Shown piece after piece: positions 46,301 through 55,861 of a stretch of DNA of 64,000 nt. The stretch is from Bos javanicus. Lineage: Eukaryota; Chordata; Mammalia; Artiodactyla; Bovidae. Each line of letters begins with the position of its first letter. Within the stretch, counting starts at the first letter, position 1. Below the pieces are notes generated by a model, which saw only the letters and a program-made list of their open reading frames with translations, made no database searches and had not been told where the DNA came from. A program made the position numbers and the translations under genes. The stretch spans positions 9,362,001-9,426,000 of the forward strand of contig NC_083870.1 of assembly GCF_032452875.1 (NCBI RefSeq). The letters run 5' to 3'.

Positions 46301-46319
46301 ACTGGGACTCGGTGTCCAT
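37066..46319 (-). CDS. VANGL2: VANGL2, Van Gogh-like planar cell polarity protein 2
   Basis: Spliced CDS of 1566 nt, seven coding exons: 46319-46249, 46110-45990, 44117-43510, 42740-42604, 42104-41969, 38346-38115, 37326-37066. All introns are GT-AG and phases join exactly to 521 residues, the family length. VANGL2 is a four-pass plasma-membrane core planar cell polarity protein. It binds Prickle and Dishevelled and opposes Frizzled/Celsr complexes, directing neural tube closure and hair-cell orientation. The N-terminus is Ser/Arg-rich with the SEHSIS phosphorylation cluster at about 79-84. TM segments lie near 108-130, 147-167, 183-205 and 219-241. The C-terminal tail is cytosolic and ends in the PDZ-binding motif ETSV. 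Asp255 and Ser464, the looptail mutation sites in mouse, are both normal. The gene looks fully functional. The ATG has G at -3 and +4. Confidence 0.98.
38115..38346 (-). CDS. VANGL2: VANGL2 exon 7
   Basis: A 232-nt exon encoding [15 protein letters not shown] through THDMTPK. It is rich in Glu, Gln and Lys and probably helical or coiled. The acceptor (ctcccccag) and donor (AAG, gtcggc) are both good. The first base completes a split Arg codon. Confidence 0.97.
38347..38929. other. VANGL2 intron 6, left part
   Basis: Non-repetitive intron sequence after the exon 7 acceptor. No further exon, repeat or conserved motif was recognised. Confidence 0.4.
38930..39170 (+). mobile_element. Old L1 3' remnant in VANGL2 intron 6
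   Basis: Diverged L1M phrases are present (cttattcatcaaaatgg, then gtgaatctcaaaaatatg). The boundaries are approximate. 39171-39564 is unassigned intron sequence. Confidence 0.4.
39565..40262 (+). mobile_element. L1 3' end in VANGL2 intron 6
   Basis: It matches the end of L1 ORF2 and the 3' UTR: ttgcactattggtgggaatg, gatccagcaatcccactatt and ggccataaaaaagaatgaa. A (TG)n(TA)n microsatellite sits inside at 39836-39864. It is in antisense orientation to VANGL2. Confidence 0.8.
40311..41082 (+). mobile_element. BovB fragment in VANGL2 intron 6
   Basis: The last part of the RT frame and the tail region, truncated at both ends and antisense to VANGL2. A short BovB tail is inserted in it at 40569. 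Confidence 0.85.
40562..40693 (-). mobile_element. 118-bp BovB tail with 7-bp TSD
   Basis: Only the last 118 bases of a BovB (40569-40686) were copied, beginning with ttcagttcagttcagtcact. Flanks gaccaac at 40562-40568 and 40687-40693 match, and the host BovB reads through once they are merged. Confidence 0.88.
41500..41866 (+). mobile_element. MLT1-type MaLR LTR remnant in intron 6
   Basis: The arrangement aaaataaggagattactctc, then gactgcaagacaataagtg, then cagcaacagaaaacgaac is that of an old MaLR LTR end. It is strongly diverged, so the assignment is tentative. 41083-41499 is unassigned intron sequence. Confidence 0.45.
41969..42104 (-). CDS. VANGL2: VANGL2 exon 6
   Basis: A 136-nt exon encoding [20 protein letters not shown] and then a very basic stretch that ends RRVRKRRA. 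The donor is GCCAG, gtgggt. The basic run is part of the cytosolic C-terminal domain. Confidence 0.97.
42105..42603 (-). other. VANGL2: VANGL2 intron 5
   Basis: A 499-bp GC-rich intron with no repeat. Long open frames on both strands reflect base composition, not genes. Confidence 0.7.
42604..42740 (-). CDS. VANGL2: VANGL2 exon 5
   Basis: A 137-nt exon encoding [19 protein letters not shown] through KVYSLGE. The donor is GAGAGG, gtgagc. This is the first cytosolic segment after the exon holding the membrane region. Confidence 0.97.
42741..43509 (-). other. VANGL2: VANGL2 intron 4
   Basis: A 769-bp intron between exons 5 and 4. No repeat or alternative exon was recognised. Confidence 0.7.
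43510..44117 (-). CDS. VANGL2: VANGL2 exon 4 (all four membrane segments)
   Basis: A 608-nt, CpG-rich exon from DDNWGETTT to VGHL. It includes the SEHSIS phosphosite cluster and all four transmembrane helices. Asp255 in STDGASRF, close to the exon end, is intact. A long open frame on the opposite strand is an artefact of the high GC content. Confidence 0.98.
44275..44352 (+). mobile_element. BOV-A fragment in VANGL2 intron 3
   Basis: Only the last 80 bases of a BOV-A/Bov-tA body (agaggagcctggcgggctac to gagactaacactttcc). Confidence 0.75.
44582..44803 (-). mobile_element. Bov-tA SINE in VANGL2 intron 3
   Basis: Complete reverse Bov-tA. It starts at the complement of the tail and ends with acctgggaagccc. 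It lies in the same sense as VANGL2 transcription. Confidence 0.88.
44804..45989. other. VANGL2: VANGL2 intron 3, unique part
   Basis: About 1.2 kb free of repeats. It includes a CTCF-like site at 45588-45599 (acaccagagggc on the plus strand, one mismatch from the core consensus). No other feature was recognised. Confidence 0.45.
45990..46110 (-). CDS. VANGL2: VANGL2 exon 3
   Basis: A 121-nt exon encoding [20 protein letters not shown] through STRGDER. It is separated from exon 2 by an intron of only 138 bases. Residue 38 is Ser; I recall Gly there in human VANGL2, a mild change in a disordered region. Confidence 0.96.
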
Positions 46320-46509
46320 GGCGTCCGAACGCCGCGCCTTGTAGCGCTCCAGGGCCACAGGCTGGGGCCTTCTGGGGGGCCCCCCTGCCACCTCCTTCAG
46401 CACCGGCTTCTTCAGGCCAAGGGGCACCTTCAGGAAATCAACCGTCACCCTGAGGGACTCTATTTTGCTGGACAGGTGGGCTTGTCTCAGAGAAAATCAA
46501 GCGGCGCTC
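46249..46509 (-). CDS. VANGL2: VANGL2 exon 2 (start codon and upstream leader)
   Basis: Coding part 46319-46249 encodes [20 protein letters not shown] and the first two bases of Arg24. The exon probably starts at 46509, because ttcttttcctcag just before it is a strong acceptor. A second possible acceptor at 46450 has a poor pyrimidine tract. The leader has an in-frame TGA at 46499-46497 and is then open to the ATG. Confidence 0.9.
46320..46463 (-). CDS. VANGL2: Putative Vangl2-Long N-terminal extension from an ATA codon
   Basis: Directly upstream of the VANGL2 ATG, 48 codons are open in the same frame, starting at ATA (46463-46461). That ATA has A at -3 and G at +4, a strong initiation context. 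The encoded segment begins with Ile or initiator Met, then ESLRVTVDFLKVPLGLKK, and ends ERYKARRSDA. The in-frame TGA at 46499-46497 limits any longer extension. A vertebrate Vangl2 isoform extended by nearly 50 residues from a non-AUG (AUA) codon has been reported, as far as I recall. Use of the codon in this species is inferred. Confidence 0.6.
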
Positions 46510-47055
46510 CTGAGGAAAAGAAGCAGCTGGTCAGGGTGGGGCTGGAGCTCTCTGTGGGGTCAGAGCAGAGAGGGAAGCCGTGCCCAGGAAGCAGCCGCAG
46601 GAAGCTCAGGGGAGCCTCGCTCCCACCTGAGAATGCACCCCCCCCCCAAGCTCCTGCTCTTTCCAGTGAGCCCAGTTCCTCCTGCCCTGCCTCCTAGAAA
46701 GAGCAGCCCCAGACTGTGCCCCAGGGTGGGGGAAGATGACAGCAAAGGCCACCCAGAATGACCCAACTCTGGACCCCCTGCAGGGGAGAGCTGGGCAGCA
46801 CTTTCCTATTCTCAGCCAGGAACTGGAGAACGTGGGTTCTGGCCAGGCCAACTGGCTGGCCCAGCGTAGACCACAGCAGGAGGCAGCTAGCTTCAGTCCA
46901 GAGGCTACCCCAGGCCTCTCATCTCCTCCCATTCTTAATGTCTGAGTGCCCACAGGGGGCTGCCTACGGCTGCTTCTCTTGGCGTTGTCTCCCCTGCATG
47001 TATGTCAAACATACCCACAGTTACTGTGAGGTTAAGCTGGCTGCTCCCCTTAAGG

Positions 47056-47057
<2 letters not shown>

Positions 47058-47092
<35 letters not shown>
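47058..47092. repeat. (TG)n microsatellite
   Basis: About 17 uninterrupted TG units in VANGL2 intron 1. Such alternating purine-pyrimidine tracts can adopt Z-DNA and vary in length. Confidence 0.95.
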
Positions 47093-47094
<2 letters not shown>

Positions 47095-47927
47095 TGTGAG
47101 TGGCCTAACTTGTGCGCATGCACAAATGTGCTCACATGGCCAGGGTGAAGAATGTAAACTACAAATCACGTGGTGAGGGGCAGGAGGGGAAGGTAAGCAG
47201 AAACCGTTCTCTAAAAACCTGACATCCTGAACCAGGCAATGTCAGGAGCTTGTCTGACGGCTGTGGATCAAGGGGCAGCGTCTTTCTTCTACATTTCCAC
47301 CTTCCAGTTCAGCAGAGGAAAGGACCTCTCCTTCTCCCGTCCTCCCTAACTCTCACCCAACCCTGCTTACCACCTCACAACCCAGCCCTGACCCCTTCAC
47401 AAAAGCCCCCTTCACCCCCAGCACCCAGTGGTACATCCCTGGGCACTGAGCAGTTATTTCCCACCTTCACTCACTGAGTCATCACCTCTTGTTTAGGCCC
47501 CATCTAGAAACCATATCCCCTGCCAAGCCCTGAGTACAGTGGGGAAGAAACCCCGGATTCACGGCCCGGCAGGGTTGGTGCATGTAAACAGGGGCATATA
47601 AACAACCAACTACATCAGTGATGAAAGGAGAAGGATGAGGACAGAATGACAGACAAGCCTGGGGAGCAGGGCTCCTTTAAACTGAGTGGTTCTGGAAAAT
47701 CTGAGGAAACACCAACCAAGCCTGAAGGAGCACAGGGGCTAAGCAGGTAGAGTGGAGGGGAAAGCCTGCAGAGCAGACAGCCACCCACAGGAAGGCCAAA
47801 GGCAGCAGAGAGTTGGGTGGCTCAGTGGAGCCAACTGGGTGTGAGGAAGGGAGAGGCTAATGGAAGGTGAGGCTGAAGAGGTGGCCAGGGGTAGGGGTAT
47901 TGCAAACCCCATGGGTCAGGGAAAGTG

Positions 47928-48149
47928 TGCATGCATGCTAAGTTGCTCAGTCACGTCAGACTCTTTTCGACCCCATGGACTATAGCCCACCAGGCTCCTC
48001 TGTCCATGGAAGTCGCCAGGCAAGAATACTGGAGTGGGTTGCCATGCCCTCCTCCAGAGCATCTTCCCGATTCAGGGATCAAACTCGCGTCTCCTGTGAC
48101 TCCTGCAGTGCAGGCGGATTCTTCACTGCTGAGCCACGGGGGAAGCCCC
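47928..48149 (-). mobile_element. Bov-tA SINE in VANGL2 intron 1
   Basis: Reverse Bov-tA from catgcatgctaagttgctca to gagccacgggggaagcccc. After it no ruminant-specific repeat is seen until 51665. Confidence 0.87.
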
Positions 48150-49479
48150 GGGTTGGGGGAAGAGCTGGATTAATTCAGTGGGAAGCCTGCGAAGGGTTTT
48201 AGCTCTCCAGACAGAGACTGGAAAGAAGGGAAGGCAGAAGTAGGGAGACGAGGAAGGAGGTGACTGCAGTGATGGGGCAGAGCAGCAGAGGAGGTGTGAA
48301 ATGGTCACATTCATGACACATGTTGGGCAGGACCAGCAGGACTTAATTGGACTGGCGGAGGGGGAGGGGAGCATCAAGATCTCTGGCCTGAGCATGAGAG
48401 AAGGTGGCAGTGCCATTATCAGGTGGGAAGGCTGGGGAGGAATTGGTGAGTTTGGTTTCCGGCATGCTGAGTTCATGGCCGTGAGACAGGCAGTTAAACA
48501 GGCAGCTGAGTGTCAGAGAAGCTAGACTCAGAAAAGAGTCTGAGCTGGAGGTATGGATGGTGTGCAAGGTCAAGGGAATGAATGGGATCACCCAGTGAGA
48601 GGGTTAAATAGGGGGTCCCTTAGAACCCCAACATGTAAACATGTCTGAGGACACAGAACAGGCAAAGGGGTGAGGCCATGAGGCCAGAGGAGCAAGGAGA
48701 CCAGAAGAGTGGGCTCTCATGCAGCCAAGAATTACTGTTTCAAGGTAGGAACAAAATCAGCCAGGTCAAGTGCTGCCACAAGGTCAATTATGCTAAGAAC
48801 TAAAATGAATTTGCTTTATGTAGTTGTTAACTTTTCTCCAACCGAACTGAACCATCAGTAACTTCAGAATAAGAACCATGATTGGTATGGACCTGTATCC
48901 ACCACCTTTCCACTGGCACACGGCTAGTAACTGATACCGCCTGACTCTCGGGGAAACTGCAAACACTGCAGGGAGAGGAAATAGATGCTACCTCATTCAT
49001 TTATCTTCCTCACAGAGGTATGTGGAGACACTCCATGGCCTGGTGACATTTGTCCACAGCCCCATATCAAGACAAGTATGTGACAAAGACACACGCAGGC
49101 AATGGAGACAATATCTCAACCCACCCACCCTAAACCCTTCTAGAAACCTTTGCCACAAACAAGGCCCTATTCCACTTCTTATCTGCAAATTATGTTGGAC
49201 TCCTCTACCCCATCTCCCAAGAACCCATTCTACTGGTCTCGTCCCTGATAGAGTTCAGACACATCACCTGTATCTCTCCTGTTGTGGTTCAGCCCATTCT
49301 TTGTGGTCTTCCACCTACAAACTCAATTTCACCAGGAGGTTCAAAGAGAACACGTGGGTGACAGGGTGAGAGAAGTGGAGAAATAAAGAGGAAAAGGACT
49401 GGCATGGACTCAAGTCTAGACAGAGACACAATAACCCAGACTCTCTGAATTCTCACATCTGCCAGAGGAGTCAAGAGCA

Positions 49480-49690
49480 AAAAGAGCCTGGGATTTGCAC
49501 CCAAGTATCTGAGTTTAAAACCTAACTCTCCCACTGAGGAGCTGTGTGCTCATGTGCAAGTTACTTAACTTTGCTGTGCTTGGCAGCCTGGTAGGCTCAT
49601 TGTTAAAACAGGGGAAATGATGTTTTACATCCATACCTCATGGGGTTGTTGTTAAGTATACTGGGGATAAAAGAAGTACTTTAACAAACT
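49480..49690 (+). mobile_element. MIR SINE
   Basis: The core and 3' part of MIR are visible: ctgtgtgctcatgtgcaagttacttaac (read in pieces from 49541) and cctcatggggttgttgttaa at 49637. It is an ancient, inactive element. Confidence 0.7.
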
Positions 49691-50760
49691 GCTCAGCAAG
49701 TAATAAGTTAAGCAATTAATACACTCTGACTTCAGGGTCACTCCTGCTCCAATCCCCAGACACTTCCTCTGAGACTTGGGAAAAAGGTGGTATAAATAAA
49801 TCTTGCTGGTTGTACAACTAAAGTCACACACACAAATACTCACACACACACACAGCAGATCAGAACCACCACTTCAAACACAGCCAGGAGGGAAGCTGAT
49901 GCCATTGTGCTTCCCCTACAGATAAATTTCAAACCAGACAGGGTGCCAGTCCCCTCCCAACCCTTTGTTCTAAACTGTTCCAGCCTAGAGCTCCCTACCT
50001 TCCTCCCAGCTGCTGATTAAAGGCCCAACATAAACCTGGCTCCCCTGGCCTGTTTCTCCCACCCCTACCAACCCAGCTCAAGGTACTCGGAAAGCACCCA
50101 AACATGCTGCTCCCTCCCCTACCAAACAGAGAGGCCAAAAATGAACCCAGTTTCTGAGACCTTTGCCTGCTGTCTCATGGAGCACCCCAGGAATCTAACC
50201 CAAGCACTGGAGAGGCTATGGGGAGGGACTTAAGGTGAGAAACGAGAAGGGCAGAAGTTCCCCTTGTTTAATCGGACCCAGGAATCAGGGGTTTGGAGGG
50301 TCTCCCGGGTGGGCAGCATTCCCAGGGAAGAGGGTGGGGGAGGGGATCACTGGATGGGATCAACAAGTGGAAATATGGGAGGCATGACGGACCGGGAGGG
50401 AAGTCCGGACTTCGTCCAGGGCAGGGAGGGCCCTGGTTTAAAGGGTGGGAGGCTGTAAAAGGGAATGTGTTCCGTTGCTTTTCACCATGCCCCCAACCCC
50501 ACCTCAGGCACAAGAACACAGAGACTCGGTCCCCTGCTCAAGCCAACCGTGGATTATCTGGGGTTAAAAACAGGCCAGAGAGGAGTGAGCAAAGGAAGAG
50601 AAAGTCTGTCACAAAAAGGAGACCCTTCTCCCCTCCAAAGGCCTTTCAGAAATAAAATTAATGGAATGTGTCTCAGTACCATCCCATGAGGATTGGGGTG
50701 AGGACCAGGGGGGAGAAATGTGGGGGCTTTTGTCCCCGCTGCCCAGCTTCTCCCACATTG

Positions 50761-50799
50761 ATCACCATGGCAACCAAAGCCCCCTGTTGCCTAGGTGAT
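50761..50799. promoter_or_regulatory. Inverted pair of RFX/X-box-like motifs
   Basis: ATCACCATGGCAAC (50761-50774) and GTTGCCTAGGTGAT (50786-50799) are reverse complements except for the two central bases. Each resembles an RFX X-box with one perfect GTTGCC half-site. They are 11 bases apart in VANGL2 intron 1. RFX factors drive ciliary genes, and VANGL2 works in ciliated epithelia. Function is inferred from the motif only. Confidence 0.4.
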
Positions 50800-51664
50800 G
50801 GCAGCCAGGTCCTGGAACCCATACCCAGCATCCAAAGCGAGAGAGGTTATGGAGGTGGGGGGGTAGGGACAGAGCGGGAGAGAATGGGGTTTCTCCTCTG
50901 GCGGCCCCAGCTTTTGTATAAGCTCTGGGATCAGGTTTCTTCAGGAAACAATCAGAGGCCTTTGGAAAAAATACACTCAGAACCTGGCAACAGGCAGAGG
51001 GAGTAAGGCCCTGGGTAGACTGGGAGGCATGGGAGGGCTTGGTGTTGGCCAAAAGGCAGACCAAGACTAGACCCTTCCCCACTGCCCCACCCGGAGGAGC
51101 AGCCTAGGTGGATGAGACCTTGGACACAGACCCGGCAGCCTCTGGCCAGGCGCGGGCTGAGGACCAGAAGGCGGGCGGCTCTGGTCCCCACTTCTCCCCA
51201 CTGCTCTAGGCCACCACACCACCAGTCCCAGCCCCTGTCAGGAGTGGGGAAAGGGGGCAGTGAGGACCACCCGGATAGGGCTGGGGAAAGCACCGCGGGG
51301 GCAGGGCAACCAAGCAGAGAATACGGTGGGGAAGGACAGAACAGACATGCACTCAGAAGACAGGGCCGGGAGTTCCAGACCAGTGCTACCACGGAAGGCA
51401 CTCGCAGAGGAGTTCAGAATGAACTTCCAGCTGGAGCAGGCAAGAGGAAGAGAAAGAGGACAGGAAGCCAGAAGTTCTCCCCTGACAGGGGCAGTACTCT
51501 GATCGGACCATCTTTTAAACAAATGGCCTTCCTCTCCTCAGCCCAGGACAGGGGAAGGGTGGTCCTGCTTGAATGCAAGGAAATGGATGTGATCACCCCT
51601 TCAGACCTCTCCTGCAGAGGAGTCTGTGGACCCTTGCCCACGAAAGGTCTCTGGTTCCTGTAGC

Positions 51665-51748
51665 CTTCAAGAAGACTGAATCACTGTGCTGTACATCTGA
51701 CACTAACACAACAGTGTAGATCAACTATACTTCAATTTTTTTTAAAAG
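51665..51748 (+). mobile_element. L1 3' terminal fragment
   Basis: It ends with cactaacacaacagtgtaga, tcaactatacttcaatt and an A/T-rich tail, which is the last 80 bases of a mammalian L1. Confidence 0.7.
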
Positions 51749-53017
51749 TGTCTGATTCCTACACAAGAACCTAGATCTTATTGCATGTACCTGTGCACCC
51801 CCTTCCCCACTAAAACCCATGAGAGGTGTGGCCATGTGGGCCGCCAGCCTCATGGCTCCCTAAGCGTCACCCACCACAGCCTCAGTGTCCAAGGGTATCA
51901 ATGTGAGTTCCACCCAAAATGCTGGATGCCCACCCTCTAGAATGCCTGCCTCCCAGCCCAGTATCCAAGGAGCTAGATGTCTGTCCACAGAGACGGAGCC
52001 CCTTGCCAAGACATCAGCTAGTGGGAGGCAGGGCAGATTCCAAGTCACAGCTGACTGTCCAGCTTGGTCCTCCCCTTGCCACATCGCTCCGAGTCTCACG
52101 GGCATGCTCAATCCAGGCCTCCCTCTCAGACACTGGTGGACACAGGAAGTGTCTGGTGTTGGGATTGGGGGAGGCAGCCCCTAACACACTCCCACAGAGG
52201 AGAGGGAAGTGCCAGGGCCTCTGACTGCACCCACATCATTCCCCATGCTCACCCCACCCACCACAGGAGGAACAGTGGGCTGACCCACGCAACTCTTGGT
52301 AGGCTCCAACACTAACACAGCAGAGGCCTTCCAAGGTGCGACCCCAAGTTTCACAGATGAAAAGGTAGGGCCAAGAGAAAAAAAGGCACTCGGCCTGGTA
52401 CTGCATCTGAGGCAGGCCCTTCTGGCCTCCTTGTTAGAAAGACCTCACTGACACTGTGACTCAGGCGTGCTCCTCTCAGAGTGAGACCAGGTCTCTCCCT
52501 GGCACTCCTTCCAGACTCTGGTTCTTGAAACAGCCAAGACTAGAAGATGGCCAGGACAGGAGAGAATTCACTGGCTCCTGCCCTGTCCCTTCTTCTCTCC
52601 AGTGACATAGGGACAGAGACTGGACAGGCCTCAGCTTGTTGAGATAGTTGAGACTGAAGAACCCCTTGCCCCTTGCCCCTTCCCCTCCCCACCCAGCAAC
52701 CACTCCTGCCTGAGGATCTCCACGTTTCCTCTTCATTCCCATCTAGCCATGCATCGGGGACAAGCCCTCCATCCAGAAGGCCCATGCTGGGTTCTCTCTA
52801 CCACAAAAACAGCTGAGGCACAGAGTGGGCCAGGACCAGCCCCAAGCCCTAGACCAAAAGGGGGTTTCACCCCCCACCCTCATTCCTGTACCCTGAAAAA
52901 AACCCCCAATGTCCTTAAGTGACAATATGGTCCAGGGGGCCAGAGAGAACAGTTGGATCTCAGTGGGCCGAGGGGTAAGAAAGAGCTGGACCCAGGAGTC
53001 TAAAAGCTGGCACCGAG

Positions 53018-53037
53018 CCCCGCCCCCGCCCTATAAA
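53018..53037 (+). promoter_or_regulatory. GC box plus TATA-like element in intron 1
   Basis: ccccgcccccgccc is followed directly by ctataaa. The arrangement resembles a core promoter on the strand opposite to VANGL2. No convincing exon or open frame follows. It is noted as a candidate only. Confidence 0.2.
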
Positions 53038-55084
53038 CCCAGCACTCTCCCAGGGCAGCCCCAGACATGAGCTCACCATCCTGAGAGCCCTGGGGCAGGG
53101 GGCACGATCCCTCTCCTCCCTGGGCTGAGTAGCAGGGGAAGGCCCATGCTTGGGTCACCCAGACAGCCCATGCGGCTGTTCACCACCAGACCCCGGTGCA
53201 AGGAGCCTGCCGGGGAGAGGGGCAGGGGAGCCCCAGACTGGGCTCCTGGCCAGGATACCTGAGCTGGCGTTCTAGCTGAAAGGAGCTGGGGGAGCCAGAG
53301 GCAGGCCTTTCTCCATCTACTTCCCTCACTTCCCTCTATCTCAAGCAAGGGGGAGGCTGAGTACCGTCCAAGTCCACAAACACACTTGAACACAGATACA
53401 CGCACGTGCACCCCCACACTCGTATTCCCCCTCGGAAACCTGGAATGGCTCCTGACTGCCCCACCCAGCTCCACCCGCCCTGGCAAGGCAGGTTCTGTAG
53501 AGACCTGCTCTGCTTTCTCGCCAGCACCCCCACCCCCACCCCGGCGCTCAAAGCCCTGCTCCCAACACACTGCACACAAGTACACGCATGTTGCACACAC
53601 ACCACAGCGGTCCATTCCCTGACTCCCCCAGACCCATTCCCAGTCCGTCTGGAAGGGAACCCTGGGTGGGAGGATGGAGCATGGAGCAGAAAGGGTGAGT
53701 AATCCCTTTGGCATCTCTCCCAGGGGCAGGCCAGAAGGGAGTCGGATGCTGAGCTGGTGAGAAGGGAACCAGGGCTTCTAGGTGGCTGGGTCCTCTGTTT
53801 AATTCTCACCCATGAGCAGCCCCCTAATTCCCACCTGCCAGGCTCTGAACTTCTTCCTCCCTCAGCTGGAGCAAAGGCCCAACCCCTGCGTGCCCACCAG
53901 GGAAGCTGTGGAAGAGTCAGGCAGGAAAGCAGGCCCCGTGAGTTGTCCTCAGGGCCAGGAGAAGGTGGACCATGGCGGGCAGACAAGCTGGGTTGACCCA
54001 GAGGCCATGCCTCACCCTCTTCTCAGCCTGCTCTCCGAGGCGGGCCCCAACCTCCCCTAACCCTGAGACCTACAAAGCCTGCTCACCCAGCCGCCACCTC
54101 GGGGTGGGGTCAGCAGGAATAGAAAGCAGTTTCTCAAGATGAGAAGTCAGCCACCCTTAGGTCTGCACGTGGATGGGAAGAGCTGTGGCGTGGGGACACA
54201 GGCAACAACGGCTGGTTTGCATGGCAAAAGCAGCAGGGTGCGAGACACAGTGTGACTAGGGACAGGGGTGGCGGACCCGGGTCTCCCCGTTCTGAAAATC
54301 TTTTCCTCCTGCTTCATTCCAGGGCCTCTGACCTGGTAAATCAGCCAGTTCCTGACTAGGAAAACCACGCCAGCTGGAGGGCCCAAGCACCAACCAATCT
54401 CCTCCATCTTGACAAACCCACAACCTGAGGTTTTCACTCTTTCGGAGGAGCCTCAACATGCCCCAACCCTTGTATCTGCCACCCCAATCCTGGAGTAAAG
54501 CAGGTGACAAAATAAGTGTTTCTGTTCATACTCGGTTGCTTTTTAAGTCACTGCAGTCACACCTCCTCGGGCTCAGCACCTGCTTCTGCGCACCCCCACT
54601 CCCCAGACTCCCCACACAGACACACCCTCTCTTCTAGCCAGAGTGGGGGAGCCAGGAACTCTCTGGTGAAACTCTCTGGGGTCTGAGGGATACTGTTAGG
54701 GAGTTGCTAGAAAACTCTCCAGGGAGAGCCAGGCCCTTCCAAACAAGACTCCATGGGTCACGGTGCTGGAGCCCCCACATGCGAAGTGACCCAGCAGAGA
54801 GGAAGAGGCCAGCCCCCGAGGACGTTCTGTCCAGGCGGCAGGCCTGCCCCAGGCTGTGCCAGCAAGCTGCTCCACCCGGGAGACCCCCATTCTTCCAGCA
54901 GACTGACACCCTCTCTAAGGACAGACTTCTTTTACATCTCAGGCTGACATCTGGACTCATGTCTGCTTTTCAGGAGACCGGGAAACTATTCAAGTTCAAG
55001 AATAAAGGTAATAATGAACAAACCTGAACACATGAAATGAGAGGATGGAAAGGCGGAAAGAGCGCTTTAGGGAATGGAAGAGAA

Positions 55085-55290
55085 ATGACATCAGACAGAC
55101 CGGGCACAGCCTCTGAGGAGCTACGTAATCTTAGATGAGACCCTGGTCCTCTCTAAACCTCAGTTTTCTCACCTGCAAAATGGGGATAATGGTGACAACT
55201 TCAGAAGGTTGAGGATTCAACAAAATAATGTACACAGAATATCATAGAATCAAGCACGAAATAGATGCTCAATAAAATGTTGGTTTCCCA
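55085..55290 (+). mobile_element. MIR SINE
   Basis: It contains aacctcagttttctcacctg and gcaaaatggggataatggtg, then a terminal gatgctcaataaaatgttgg. This is a well-preserved MIR with 3' end. Confidence 0.8.
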
Positions 55291-55834
55291 CCTCCTTCTC
55301 CAATAGAGGGTGAGCAGCCAGTTCCTTTCACTCACTCCCTGTTCCCAAAACCTCACTGTGAGAAGTAAGACCCCACCCAGAATAAGACGGAACCAACACT
55401 TTGGCTACCGTGTTGGCCTCAGCCCCTATACGACGGCTGCTCTCTAACCTAGACCACACCCAGGTCTGAGAGAGCAGCCAAAACCCCTCATCCCACACTC
55501 TGCCTCTTTCCTCGGAGGCTCCTGGATCCCCCAGCCTCTCTCTTCCCTTCCCTGCTTCCACATTTAGAGTGAGGCAGGGCCTCGCTCTAATCACCTCCTT
55601 CTCTCCTGCAGGTGCTAAGCCCAGCGGTGCGTGGAGCAGTAGAAGGGGCCCCCAACCCTCACGCCCCACTCAAGCCCCCAGCTTCTTCCCACTCTCCCCT
55701 CTCACTGCCCCACCCTGATTACCAGGATATCCTCAGCTCTGCTGATTCTAAGCCGCTTCTCCCAAGCCCGTTCCCAGCTGTCATGTCTGTAATTACCAGC
55801 CTTGCCAGGGGCATCAGACAGGCACGGCAACACC

Positions 55835-55861
55835 TAATTTCCAAAGTGCTCTTGGAAATTA
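55835..55861. promoter_or_regulatory. Perfect 10-bp inverted repeat
   Basis: taatttccaa and ttggaaatta surround a 7-base spacer (agtgctc). The surrounding 100 bases contain further motif-like words (taattacc, ttgccagggg). It could be a dimeric transcription factor site or a hairpin; nothing more can be said from sequence. Confidence 0.35.

Noticed and set aside
45921..46697. 258-codon plus-strand frame
   Set aside because: It crosses VANGL2 exons 2 and 3 and their introns in antisense, with no plausible splice or domain structure.
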